Notes under the pieces: generated by a model
Seen by the model: the letters and a program-made list of their open reading frames with translations, nothing else
The model's database searches: none
What the model was told of the DNA's origin: nothing
Program-made: the position numbers and the translations under genes
Shown here: positions 39,380 through 48,531 of the stretch, piece by piece
Layout: each line of letters starts with the position of its first letter
Numbering within the stretch: the stretch's first letter is position 1
From: Gaiellasilicea sp963789355
Lineage (GTDB): Bacteria; Actinomycetota; Thermoleophilia; Gaiellales; Gaiellaceae
Direction of reading: 5' to 3'
DNA: 64,000 bases
NCBI GenBank assembly: GCA_963789355.1
Contig: CAWBKK010000002.1
Location: 558,001-622,000 of the forward strand

Positions 39380-41365
39380 ATGCAGGTGACGCTTGGCTGG
39401 CGCTCGCTTTCGGGCCTCACCGTGCTCGCCGGGCTCCTGGTCGTGATTCCGCTGGCCGGAGCCGCGCGGGGGGAGACCCTGCTGGTCAGCAGGGCGAGCG
39501 GCGGCGGCGCCGCCGACGGTTTCTCCCAGTTCCCCTCGATCTCGGCGGACGGGCGCCACGTGGCGTTCGCGGCCGACGCCGACAATCTGAGCGGGGAGGA
39601 CGACAACGAGTTCTCCAACGTCTTCTTGCGCGACAGCCAGGCGGGGACGACGACGCTCGTGAGCAGGGCGACCGGTGCAGCGGGGGCGGGCGGCGACGGC
39701 GGCTCCTACGACACCTCGATCTCGGCGGACGGGCGCTACGTCGCGTTCCACTCCGGCGCCGACAATCTGAGCGCGGAGGACACCGACGCCCCCGACATCT
39801 TCGTGCGCGACATCCAGGCGGGGACGACGACGCTCGTCAGCCGCGCGACCGGCGCCGCAGGGGCGGGCGCCGACGACCAATCCCTCTCACCGTCGATCTC
39901 GGCGGCCGGGCGCCACGTGGCCTTCATGTCCTTCGCCGACAACCTGAGCGCGGAGGACAACAACGCCCACCCCGGCATCTTCGTCCGCGACCTCCAGGTG
40001 GGGACGACGACGCTCGTGAGTCGCGCGACCGGCGCCGCGGGAGCGGGCGCCGACGACTACTCCTTTGCCCCTTCGACCTCGGCGGCCGGGCGCTACGTGG
40101 CGTTCGCGTCCTTCGCGGACAATCTGAGTGCGGAGGACAACAACGCTCACACCAACGTCTTCGTCCGCGACATCCAGGCGGGGACGACGACGCTCGTCAG
40201 CCGCGCGACCGGCCTCGCGGGAGCGGGCGCCGACGGTCTCTCCCAGTCCCCCTCGATCTCCGCCGACGGGCGCTACGTGGCCTTCGAGTCCGGCGCCGAC
40301 AACCTGAGCGCGGAGGACAACAATGCTTTCGTCAACGTCTTCGTCCGCGACATCCAGGCGGGGACGACGACGCTCGTCAGCCGCGCAACCGGGCCCGCAG
40401 GGGCCGGCGCCGACGGTCTCTCGCGATCCATGCGGTCCTCCTCGATCTCCGCCGACGGGCGCCACGTGGCTTTCGACTCGCCCGCCGACAACCTGAGCAC
40501 GAACGACAACAATGCCTACTTCAACATCTTCGTCCGTGACATCCAGGCGGGGACGACGACGCTCGTCAGCCGCGCGAGCGGCCCCGGAAGGGTAGGCGGC
40601 GACGGTAGCTCCTCCGAGGCTGCGCTCTCGGCCGAGGGTCGCCACGTGGCGTTCGGATCCGACGCCGACAACCTGAGCGCTGAGGACGACAACACGTATC
40701 GGAACATCTTCCGCCGCGATCTGCTCCGAGGGCCGCCCCGCTGCACCAGCACGGCCAAGGCCGCAAAGCACAACACCCCGATGTCGGTTGCGCTCCCGTG
40801 CGCCGACGAGGACGGCGACGCGGTGACTCGGACGATCGTCGCGCGCCCGGCGCACGGGACGCTCGGACCGATCAACCAGGCGACCGGAACCGTCAGCTAC
40901 ACCCCCGTCCCCGGCTACTCAGGCCCCGACACCTTCAGCTTCCGTGCCTCCGACGCAAACGGCAACTCGAACGTCGCCACCGCCCGCCTGACCGTCTCGC
41001 TGCTTCCGGGCCGCTGCGCCAACCGCCTGGTCGGGACGAACGCCGGCGAGCGGATTCAGGGCACCACCGCCGGAGATCGGATTCGAGGCGGGGGCGGTGC
41101 GGACATCCTGAACGGACTCCAGGGCGCCGACTGCCTCGAGGGGGGAACGGGAACCGACCGCCTGAACGGCGGCGCCGGCAACGACAGCCTCGCCGGTGGC
41201 CCGGGCCGCAACTCCTACTCCGGCGGCCCCGGCGGGGACACGATCGCGGCCGCAAACGGAACGACGGAGCGGGTCGACTGCGGGCCTGGGCGCGACACGG
41301 TCAGCGCCGACCCCAGCGACCAGCTGCGCGGCTGCGAGGTCGTGAGCAGGGTCGTTCGGCGCTGA
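39380..41365 (+). CDS. Secreted PD40/TolB-like propeller protein with cadherin-like and RTX repeats
   Basis: 661 residues from ATG 39380 behind GGGGAG; an in-frame ATG at 39347 is an alternative. Signal peptide (LTVLAGLLVVIPLAGAARG). Then seven near-identical units of about 60 residues (SISADGRYVAF, ADNLSAEDNNA, NVFVRDIQAGTTTLVSRATG) of the PD40 beta-propeller type, likely a seven-bladed ring. Next is a bacterial cadherin-like domain (ADEDGDAVTRTIV, TVSYTPVPGYSGPDTFSF), and finally RTX-type calcium repeats (GGGGADILNGLQGADCL, GGAGNDSLAGGPG). Probably an extracellular adhesion or surface protein. Four Cys in the C-terminal part may form disulfides. Confidence 0.85.
   Translation: MQVTLGWRSLSGLTVLAGLLVVIPLAGAARGETLLVSRASGGGAADGFSQFPSISADGRHVAFAADADNLSGEDDNEFSNVFLRDSQAGTTTLVSRATGAAGAGGDGGSYDTSISADGRYVAFHSGADNLSAEDTDAPDIFVRDIQAGTTTLVSRATGAAGAGADDQSLSPSISAAGRHVAFMSFADNLSAEDNNAHPGIFVRDLQVGTTTLVSRATGAAGAGADDYSFAPSTSAAGRYVAFASFADNLSAEDNNAHTNVFVRDIQAGTTTLVSRATGLAGAGADGLSQSPSISADGRYVAFESGADNLSAEDNNAFVNVFVRDIQAGTTTLVSRATGPAGAGADGLSRSMRSSSISADGRHVAFDSPADNLSTNDNNAYFNIFVRDIQAGTTTLVSRASGPGRVGGDGSSSEAALSAEGRHVAFGSDADNLSAEDDNTYRNIFRRDLLRGPPRCTSTAKAAKHNTPMSVALPCADEDGDAVTRTIVARPAHGTLGPINQATGTVSYTPVPGYSGPDTFSFRASDANGNSNVATARLTVSLLPGRCANRLVGTNAGERIQGTTAGDRIRGGGGADILNGLQGADCLEGGTGTDRLNGGAGNDSLAGGPGRNSYSGGPGGDTIAAANGTTERVDCGPGRDTVSADPSDQLRGCEVVSRVVRR
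39480..40720 (+). repeat. Tandem 180-base coding repeats
   Basis: GGGACGACGACGCTCGT recurs at 39644, 39821, 40001, 40181, 40361 and 40550, a period of 180 bases with a 177 and a 189 variant. The units code for the PD40 blades. High identity between units points to recent expansion or gene conversion. Confidence 0.85.
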
Positions 41366-41412
41366 GCGAAGCGCAACCCGGGGCTAGCGCGGTCCCCCGA
41401 TCAGTGAAGCGA

Positions 41413-41485
41413 TGGGCCGTGCTGGGATCGAACCAGCGACCTTGGGATTAAAAGTCCCCTGCTCTACCAACTGAGCTAACGGCCC
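41413..41485 (-). tRNA. tRNA-Lys (TTT)
   Basis: Acceptor stem GGGCCGT/ACGGCCC, D-arm AGCTCAGTTGGTAGAGC, anticodon loop ACTTTTAA with anticodon TTT, and T-arm CTGGTTCGATCCCAG. 73 bases, no encoded CCA. Confidence 0.96.
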
Positions 41486-41551
41486 CAACCCGCGATGGTA
41501 GAGCCAAGAGCGCTGGTTGTCGGATCGAGTTCGCCGTCGGAGGATCGCCCC

Positions 41552-41580
41552 TTGTAACGTTTGGCGCGTTCTACTAGGCT
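41552..41580 (+). promoter_or_regulatory. Promoter giving a possibly leaderless mRNA
   Basis: TTGTAA (41552-41557), 17-base spacer, TAGGCT (41575-41580). The predicted start point falls at about 41587, exactly the GTG of the large secreted protein, and no ribosome site precedes that GTG. Confidence 0.45.
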
Positions 41581-41586
41581 CGGCGC

Positions 41587-44500
41587 GTGGCTGAAGGGGT
41601 CTCTGCGGCGGCAGGTCACGGCAGTCGTTCGGCGCGAATGCTTCGACTGGCGGTTGTGAGTCTGGTCGTGGTCGTACTCGTAGCCCCGACGAGCGGACCC
41701 GCCGCAGCACCGACCTGGCAACCGCCGTCGACCCTGTCGCCGATCGCGCGGGCGCCCTCGCTCCACGTCGACTCGGCCGGCACGGTCACGGCGTTCATGC
41801 TCTCGGGCAACTTCCCCAGCTGGCGCGACATGGCCTGGGAACACGCCCCGGGCGGGCAATGGCCCGCGACACCGACACCGCTTACACCTGCCGGCGTCGC
41901 CGGGGCAGTCCTCGCCGTCAGCCCGGCGGGCGCCGGGGTCGTCGTCTGGCCGGACGGCCCGGTCCTGCGGGCGCAGTACCGGCCCTCGGGCGGAGCCTGG
42001 GGGCCGACCGAGACGGCTGCGAGCACAGGGGGCCCGTACAGCCACGTCAGGATCGCCCTGGACGACTCCGGCAACGTCGCCGTGACCTGGTACCGCAACA
42101 CGTCGTCGTCGACGACGCTCGTCGAGGTCGCGCTTCGCTCAGTCTCTGCCGGGTGGTTGCCCGTCGACACGATGCCGCCGGGACCGAGGGGAATCGACAG
42201 GCCGCCCGATGTCGCCTTCGAGGGGACGGGTGACGTCGTTCTCGTCTGGGGCTCCGATACTGCGATCCCGAGCTATACCCGCCTGCTCGCTTCGACCCGG
42301 TCGCTCGCGACCGTGTGGAGCGCTCCCGTCGAGCTGTCGCCGCCGGGGACCACGGCGCAGGACATCTCGCTGAACGGCAACCGCTCCGGCACGGTCGTCG
42401 CCACGTGGCACGACGTGAACACCGTGTGGGCTGCCGTCCGTACGGGTCGAGCATGGGGCTCGGCGCAAGCTCTCGCCGCGCCGGCGGGGATCGGGAGTCT
42501 CGCCGACATCGGCCGCGCCGCCGTCGACGCCCTCGGCAACGTCACCGCGCTCTGGTCGAGGTACGACGGCGCGACCTGGCGGGTCGAGACCTCATCGCGC
42601 CCTGCCGGAGCTGCGTGGCAGCTCCCTGCGACGACCCTGTCGACGGACCCGAACGGAAGCACGCAGCCTGTCCTCGCCGGCAACGACGCGGGTCACGCGG
42701 CGGCGAGCTGGCGGCAGTCCGACGGGACGAACGTCCGGATTGCGGCAGCGATTCGGCCGGCCGGCGGCAGCTGGCCGGCCTCACCGCTCTTCATTTCGAC
42801 GGCGGGAGTGGACGCCGAATCGGGGTCGGTGGTGATCGACTCCACGGGACTCGCGGCCGCCGTCTGGATCGAGGGCCCCTTCCACGGCGTCGCGAAAGCC
42901 GCCTTCAGCGACGGGATCGCGCCGACGCCGACCATCACGACACCTGCGGACGGCGCGACCTTCCAACAAGGCGCCGTCGTCCCGGCGGACTACTCGTGTG
43001 TCGACGATCTGCCAGGGCAGCTGGCCTCCTGCTCGGGCCCGGTGCCGGACGGAGCCTCGATCGCAACCAGCACCGTGGGCCCCGCGAGCTTCGCCGTCAC
43101 CGGAACCGATCGCGCCGGGAACACGACGACGGTCACCCACTCGTACACGGTCGAAGCGCCGCCCCCGCTGGCGATCTCGAGTGTCACCGAGGCCTCCAAC
43201 ACGGTCGCGCGTTACGAGCGCTTCGAAGCGGGGTTCGAACTCAGCCGCTCGTACGCGGATCCGTTCGATCCCGCCGCGATCGCGGTCGATGTCACCTTCA
43301 CGGCTCCGAGCGGGACGCAGTCCACGGTGCCCGCCTTCTGGTTCCAGGGCTACCGCGTGAAGCCCGGCACCGAGGCGTTCGAGGATTACGAGGCGGTCGG
43401 CGACCCGGGCTGGCGCGTTCGCTTCGCTCCGACCGAGCTGGGCACGTTCACCTACTCGATCGGGGCGACCGACGGGACGGGGGCGTCGGCGGCGCCGGTG
43501 TCCGGGAGTTTCGACGTGCTCCCCGGCGCCTCGCGTGGCTTCGTGCGCCGCGATGCGGACGATCCACTGGCGCTGAGGTTCGACAACGGCGACCCGTACG
43601 TCCCGGTCGGCCACAACGTCGCCTTCGAAGAGCCGAATCCGCCCGGGATCAGCGGCACGGGCTACTACGAGCAGCTCTTCTCGTCGTTCGACCGCGCGGA
43701 CGAGAACTGGTCGCGGGTCTGGATGACCGACTTCAACCGTAGTGCGCTCGAGTGGAGTGCCGGGCACTGGTCGGACCTCTACGACGGCGTCGGACGCTAC
43801 TCGCTCGCGTCGGGGTGGCGGCTGGACGAGATTCTCGAAAGCGCCGAGCAGCACGGCGTCTACATCCAGCTCGTCCTCAACGACCACGGCCAGTTCAGCA
43901 CCTTCACCAATCCCAGGTGGCACGAGAACCCGTACAACGCCGCCAACGGTGGGCCGGTGCCGGACGCCGCGCCGCACCTCTTCTTCAGCGATCCGACGGC
44001 TCGGAACCTCCACGAACGGCGGCTTCGATACGTCGCGGCCCGTTGGGGTGCGTTCACGAACATCCTCGCGTGGGAGCTCTTCAACGAGGTCCAGTTCATC
44101 GGCACGAGCTCCACGAACATGTACGGCGACCCGGGCGTCCGGGCAGCCGTCGTCGACTGGCATCAGGAGATGGGCGACGCGCTCCACCTACTCGATGCGC
44201 ACGAGCACCTCGTCTCGACGAGCTCGCAGCCCAGCCCCGTCGACGACGGCGTCTCGGCCGTGCCGGCGATCGACCTCCTTCAGGTGCACCTCTACTCCGG
44301 GCCGGAGTCGGAGCTCGACCGGACGCTCGTCGACTTCATCCGGGGGCTCCAGGCCGAGCACGGGAAGCCGGTTCTCGGAGGCGAGATCGGCCTGCCTTCC
44401 CACGCCGAGTTGGGCTTCGACCCGACGACCTTCGCCGGGAGCCAAGCCGACCGCGAGCATCTCTCCCAGGGCACACACCTGCACAACACCGCCTGGGCTG

Positions 44501-46932
44501 CAGCACACGCGCGCTCTCTCGCGGCCAGCTGGTGGTGGGGCTCGTACATCGCGGCGGACGCGAGCAGGCACCGGGGGTCGCCGTCGTTCCCGCTGAACGA
44601 GGTGACGTTCCCGCCGCTTGCGAACTACCTCTTTGGCGAGGACTGGGCCGCCGCCGGTCTCGGCGATGCTGCGATCACGGCATCGCCGAGCGTCTACGCC
44701 GTCGGGTTGGCGAGCACGTCCGCCGCGCGCGTCTGGACGCGCGACGTCCTCAACGGATACGGGAGCGGTGAACGGCCCGGGAACCTCGCGGGTCGGGTCG
44801 TGTCGGATGCCGAGTTGACGGTCAGCGGCATGGACGACGGAAGCTACGACGTCGAAGTCTGGGATCCGTGGGCGGGCAACGTCATCGGTTCGTTCACGGC
44901 GGACGCGAGCGGAGGCGACCTGACGATCAGCCTCCCCGCTTTCACCCGCGACCTGGCGATCAAAGCCGACTTCGCAGGGCCGTCGCAGCCGCAGGACACC
45001 GACGATGACGCGCTTCCGGATACGTGGGAGGAGAACGGGATCGACGGGGACGGGGACGGAGACGTCGATCTGGCACTCCACGAGCCACCGTACAACGCCG
45101 ACCCGCAGCACAAGGACGTCTTCGTCGAGGTCGACTACATGGCGGCGCACGCACCGCAGCCGACGACGCTGGCCGACGTCACCACGGCCTTCGACAATGC
45201 TCCCGTCGACAACCCCGACGGGACGACCGGGGTGCGCCTGCACGCTCTCCTCGGCGAGAGCGTGACGACGATCGCGCCCGTCCGGTTCCTCGATCGAAGC
45301 CCGGGTGCCGCCGACGACTTCGACGATCTCAAGCTCGGTGGCGCCGCCGCCTGCGACGGCTTCTTCGGGACGGCGGCCGAGCGGGCAGGGACGAACTGCG
45401 CCGCTGTTCTCGCCGCGAGGAAGCTCGCCTTTCACTACGCCGTGTTCGGGCATAGCTATGCCGAGGCACCGACCTCCTCGGGCATCGCCGAGCTGCCCGG
45501 GAACGACTTCATGGTCACGCTCGGCGGCAAGTCGCCGGAGTGGATTGCGGCAGCCGGCAGCCTGCAGGCTGCCGAGGCCGGGACCTTCCTGCACGAGCTC
45601 GGGCACAACTTCGGCCTGCGTCACGGCGGCTTCGAGAACCTGAACTGCAAGCCGAACTACCAGAGCGTCATGAGCTACACGCTGCAGGTGCCCTACATCG
45701 ACCGGCCCGGCAGGCTCGACTACTCGCGGGAGGAGCTCCCGCCCCTGAACGAGTCCGACCTCGACGAGGGGTTCGGCGTGGGCGAGGCGTCCGGCAACGT
45801 CGTCTTCGGAGGCTCCGAGCACAGCGCGGTCATCGCGCCCGCCACAGGTGAAATCGACTGGAACGACGACGGCTCCATCGACGTCGGCGTCGAAGCAGAC
45901 GTCAACTGGATCGAGACGCGACCCGACGGAGCGCCGCTCCCCGGCTGCGGCGAGAGCCCCTTCGACTTCCTCGCGGGCCACGACGACTGGTCGAATCTCG
46001 CCTACGACTTCCAGAGCAGCGCTGACTTTGCGGACGGTGCGCACGAGACCGCGCGGCCGCTCGTCGCCCAGGAGCTGACGAGCGAGATCGCCTTGGAGAC
46101 GGCCCAGAACGTGGACGCCGATGGCGACGACGTTCCGAACGCGGCCGATCACCCGATCGTCTTCGCCAGCTCCCGAACCGGTTCCGGTGACATCTACACC
46201 GTCGATCCGAGTGGCGGAGGGCCGACGCGACTGACCAGCGGCAACGCTGTCGATGCAGAGCCCGAGTGGTCGCCCGACCGAACGAGGATTCTCTTCACGA
46301 GTACTCGGCACGGGAACCTCGAGATCTATGTCATGGCCGCCAACGGAAGCAATGTCACGCGCTTGACGACGAACGGGGCGAGCGACATCTCGCCCGCCTG
46401 GTCGCCCGACGGCACGAAGATCGCCTTCGCAAGCAACCGTGCCGGGGGAAACTGGGACATCCACGTGATGAAGGCGAACGGCACGAGCGTCGCGAGACTG
46501 ACGACGCACGCCGCGGCCGAGACGTTCCCAGCCTGGTCGCCGAACGGCGTGAAGATCGCATTCTCGAGCGGCCGCACGGGTGGGGGAGACCTCTACGTCA
46601 TGAACGCGACCGGCTCGGCTCAAACCCGACTGACGAGCGCGTCCGGGCCCGACGTCGAGCCCGCCTGGTTCGGCTCGACGATCGCCTTCTCGACCAGTCG
46701 TGACGGCAACTTCGAGATCTACACGGTCAGCGAAAACGGCTCCGGGCAGAGACGCTTGACGGTTCAACCGGGGCAGGACGGCGCACCGACCTGGTCTCCC
46801 GGAGGCTCGAAGATCGCGTTCGCGACCAACCGGCTCGGCTCCAACTTCGAGCTCTACACCATGAATCCAGACGGAAGCCGGCAAACGCGCGTGACCACCG
46901 ATCCCGGCCTCGACGTCTTCCCCGACTGGTAG
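41587..46932 (+). CDS. 1781-residue secreted fusion: propeller, Ig, DUF5060, glycosidase, metalloprotease, PD40
   Basis: Start GTG 41587 (or ATG 41638); signal peptide MLRLAVVSLVVVVLVAPTSG. Approximate order: residues 40-450, repeated AWRPAG-type segments suggesting a beta-propeller; 450-530, an Ig/HYR-like domain (VTGTDRAGNTTTVTHSYTV); 530-650, a DUF5060-like domain (VARYERFEAGFELS); 655-1010, a GH-A-clan barrel with acid/base Glu in ILAWELFNEVQF and probable nucleophile in VLGGEIGLPS; about 1130-1500, a metalloprotease region with FLHELGHNFGLRHGG (HExxHxxGxxH zinc site, residues about 1335-1345) and a likely Met-turn YQSVMSY; 1520-1781, six PD40 repeats (AWSPDGTKIAFASNR). All in one frame. 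Combining glycosidase and protease suggests attack on glycoprotein or wall polymers. Confidence 0.85.
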   Translation: MAEGVSAAAGHGSRSARMLRLAVVSLVVVVLVAPTSGPAAAPTWQPPSTLSPIARAPSLHVDSAGTVTAFMLSGNFPSWRDMAWEHAPGGQWPATPTPLTPAGVAGAVLAVSPAGAGVVVWPDGPVLRAQYRPSGGAWGPTETAASTGGPYSHVRIALDDSGNVAVTWYRNTSSSTTLVEVALRSVSAGWLPVDTMPPGPRGIDRPPDVAFEGTGDVVLVWGSDTAIPSYTRLLASTRSLATVWSAPVELSPPGTTAQDISLNGNRSGTVVATWHDVNTVWAAVRTGRAWGSAQALAAPAGIGSLADIGRAAVDALGNVTALWSRYDGATWRVETSSRPAGAAWQLPATTLSTDPNGSTQPVLAGNDAGHAAASWRQSDGTNVRIAAAIRPAGGSWPASPLFISTAGVDAESGSVVIDSTGLAAAVWIEGPFHGVAKAAFSDGIAPTPTITTPADGATFQQGAVVPADYSCVDDLPGQLASCSGPVPDGASIATSTVGPASFAVTGTDRAGNTTTVTHSYTVEAPPPLAISSVTEASNTVARYERFEAGFELSRSYADPFDPAAIAVDVTFTAPSGTQSTVPAFWFQGYRVKPGTEAFEDYEAVGDPGWRVRFAPTELGTFTYSIGATDGTGASAAPVSGSFDVLPGASRGFVRRDADDPLALRFDNGDPYVPVGHNVAFEEPNPPGISGTGYYEQLFSSFDRADENWSRVWMTDFNRSALEWSAGHWSDLYDGVGRYSLASGWRLDEILESAEQHGVYIQLVLNDHGQFSTFTNPRWHENPYNAANGGPVPDAAPHLFFSDPTARNLHERRLRYVAARWGAFTNILAWELFNEVQFIGTSSTNMYGDPGVRAAVVDWHQEMGDALHLLDAHEHLVSTSSQPSPVDDGVSAVPAIDLLQVHLYSGPESELDRTLVDFIRGLQAEHGKPVLGGEIGLPSHAELGFDPTTFAGSQADREHLSQGTHLHNTAWAAAHARSLAASWWWGSYIAADASRHRGSPSFPLNEVTFPPLANYLFGEDWAAAGLGDAAITASPSVYAVGLASTSAARVWTRDVLNGYGSGERPGNLAGRVVSDAELTVSGMDDGSYDVEVWDPWAGNVIGSFTADASGGDLTISLPAFTRDLAIKADFAGPSQPQDTDDDALPDTWEENGIDGDGDGDVDLALHEPPYNADPQHKDVFVEVDYMAAHAPQPTTLADVTTAFDNAPVDNPDGTTGVRLHALLGESVTTIAPVRFLDRSPGAADDFDDLKLGGAAACDGFFGTAAERAGTNCAAVLAARKLAFHYAVFGHSYAEAPTSSGIAELPGNDFMVTLGGKSPEWIAAAGSLQAAEAGTFLHELGHNFGLRHGGFENLNCKPNYQSVMSYTLQVPYIDRPGRLDYSREELPPLNESDLDEGFGVGEASGNVVFGGSEHSAVIAPATGEIDWNDDGSIDVGVEADVNWIETRPDGAPLPGCGESPFDFLAGHDDWSNLAYDFQSSADFADGAHETARPLVAQELTSEIALETAQNVDADGDDVPNAADHPIVFASSRTGSGDIYTVDPSGGGPTRLTSGNAVDAEPEWSPDRTRILFTSTRHGNLEIYVMAANGSNVTRLTTNGASDISPAWSPDGTKIAFASNRAGGNWDIHVMKANGTSVARLTTHAAAETFPAWSPNGVKIAFSSGRTGGGDLYVMNATGSAQTRLTSASGPDVEPAWFGSTIAFSTSRDGNFEIYTVSENGSGQRRLTVQPGQDGAPTWSPGGSKIAFATNRLGSNFELYTMNPDGSRQTRVTTDPGLDVFPDW

Positions 46933-46967
46933 CGACGCGCTGAACGAGCGTCGGGCACAATTCCGGC

Positions 46968-47612
46968 GTGGACGTTCTCCCGAAGCCGCGTCTGCGGGGT
47001 GTGTTTCACCAGTACGCGTTCTACGTCGCGTTCGTCGCCGGCGCCGTGCTCGTGGCCGTCTCCGACTCGGGGCGGGAGCTGGTCGCGACCTGGATCTACG
47101 CGGCCGCGCTGGCGGCGATGTTCGGGGTCAGCGCTCTCTATCACCGGGTCGACTGGAAGTCGCCGCGCGTGCGGGTGTGGATGCGCCGGCTCGACCACTC
47201 GACGATCCTGCTCTTGATCGCCGGCACGTACACGCCCTTCGCGCTCCTCGCCTTCGACGGGCGCGTCGCCGACGTGATCCTGATCGTCGTCTGGGCGGGC
47301 GCGGCCGCGGGCCTCGTGCTCAACCTCGCCTGGGTCGACGCGCCGAAGTGGCTGACCGCCCTCGTCTTCATCGCGCTCGGCTGGGTCGGGGTCGTCGCCG
47401 TGCCGGAGATGTTCGATCTCGGCGTCGCGCCGGCCGTGCTCGTCTTCGTCGGCGGCGGGCTCTACACCCTCGGTGCGCTCGCCTACGCCTTCCGGCGCCC
47501 GAATCCGGCGCCGGCGACGTTCGGCTACCACGAGATCTTCCACCTGCTCGTGATCGGCGCCGCCGCGGTGCACTTCGTTGCGATCGCCGCGTTCGTGCTC
47601 CCACAGGCTTAA
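46968..47612 (+). CDS. Hemolysin III/PAQR-family membrane protein
   Basis: 214 residues with seven membrane segments, intact. Family marks: LRGVFHQYAFYVAF, SALYHRVDW, MRRLDHSTILLLIAGTYTPFA, and the C-terminal GYHEIFHLLVIGAAAVHF. The Ser, Asp and His ligands that bind zinc in PAQR-type hydrolases are present. Start GTG 46968. Bacterial members are of uncertain role and rarely true hemolysins. Confidence 0.9.
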   Translation: MDVLPKPRLRGVFHQYAFYVAFVAGAVLVAVSDSGRELVATWIYAAALAAMFGVSALYHRVDWKSPRVRVWMRRLDHSTILLLIAGTYTPFALLAFDGRVADVILIVVWAGAAAGLVLNLAWVDAPKWLTALVFIALGWVGVVAVPEMFDLGVAPAVLVFVGGGLYTLGALAYAFRRPNPAPATFGYHEIFHLLVIGAAAVHFVAIAAFVLPQA

Positions 47613-47647
47613 TCGGGCCGCAACGGCTCGGTCGCTACCGTGGCTGC

Positions 47648-48058
47648 ATGAACATGAAGACACAGAAGTCCGATGCACAGAAGTCGGATGCACAGTGGCG
47701 TGCGGAGCTGAGCCCGGAGCAGTACGAGATCCTCCGGCGCAAGGGCACCGAGCGCGCCTTCACCGGCAAGTACAACGACACGAAGGATCCCGGCGTCTAC
47801 CGCTGCGCCGGCTGCGGGACCGAGCTCTTCCGCTCGGAGGCGAAGTTCGACTCCGGCTCCGGCTGGCCGAGCTTCGTCGAGCCGGCGAGCCTCGACAGCG
47901 TCGTCATGGAGACGGACTCGAGCTACGGGATGATCCGCACCGAGGTCATGTGCGCCAGCTGCGGCGGGCACCTCGGCCACGTCTTCCCGGACGGGCCCGG
48001 CCCGACCGGGCAGCGCTACTGCATCAACTCCTGCGCGCTCGACCTGGAGCAGGCATGA
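47648..48058 (+). CDS. msrB: Peptide-methionine (R)-S-oxide reductase
   Basis: Repairs methionine-R-sulfoxide in proteins. Intact, 136 residues. Two zinc CxxC pairs (YRCAGCGTE, MCASCGGHLGHVFPDG), FDSGSGWPSF, and the catalytic Cys in QRYCINSCALD. An unusual short N-terminus repeats KSDAQ. It overlaps msrA by ATGA, so both stereoisomers are repaired from one transcript. Confidence 0.95.
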   Translation: MNMKTQKSDAQKSDAQWRAELSPEQYEILRRKGTERAFTGKYNDTKDPGVYRCAGCGTELFRSEAKFDSGSGWPSFVEPASLDSVVMETDSSYGMIRTEVMCASCGGHLGHVFPDGPGPTGQRYCINSCALDLEQA

Positions 48059-48531
48059 GCGCGCAGAGCGAGACGGCGACGTTCGCTGCGGGCTGCTTCT
48101 GGGGCGTCGAGGTCGACTTCCGGAACACTCCGGGCGTCACCGACGTCCAGGTCGGCTACACCGGCGGCCACGTGGAGGAGCCGGATTACAAGGCGGTCTG
48201 CAGCGGCTCGACCGGCCACGCCGAGGCGGTCGAGGTCACGTTCGATCCGGCCGAGGTCTCATACGGCGAGCTCGTCGAGCGGTTCTGGAGCCTGCACGAC
48301 CCGACTCAGGTGAACCGCCAGGGCTGGGACGTCGGCACGCAGTACCGCTCGGCGATCTTCACCCAATCCCCGGAGCAGGCAGAGATCGCCGCCGAATCGA
48401 AGGCGCGCGCCCAGGTTCGCTTCGGCCGGCCGATCGCGACCGAGGTCACACCCGCGTCGACCTTCTGGCCGGCGGAGGAGTACCACCAGCAGTACCTGGT
48501 CAAGAACGGCCGCGCGACCTGCCGGATCTAG
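48055..48531 (+). CDS. msrA: Peptide-methionine (S)-S-oxide reductase
   Basis: Repairs methionine-S-sulfoxide. Intact, 158 residues. Catalytic AAGCFWGVE, VGYTGGHVEEPDY, GHAEAVEVTFDP, FWSLHDPTQVNRQGWDVGTQYRS. There is no resolving Cys pair at the very C-terminus as in E. coli; CRI at the end may serve. Four-base convergent overlap with the FAD oxidoreductase. Confidence 0.95.
   Translation: MSAQSETATFAAGCFWGVEVDFRNTPGVTDVQVGYTGGHVEEPDYKAVCSGSTGHAEAVEVTFDPAEVSYGELVERFWSLHDPTQVNRQGWDVGTQYRSAIFTQSPEQAEIAAESKARAQVRFGRPIATEVTPASTFWPAEEYHQQYLVKNGRATCRI

Noticed and set aside
39480..40720. Regular repeats suggesting a CRISPR array
   Set aside because: The 180-base period, in-frame coding of propeller blades and lack of unique spacers rule out CRISPR.
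44188..46884. An 898-codon minus-strand frame inside the large secreted fusion gene
   Set aside because: No family motifs; the plus strand carries domains with catalytic residues over the whole length.
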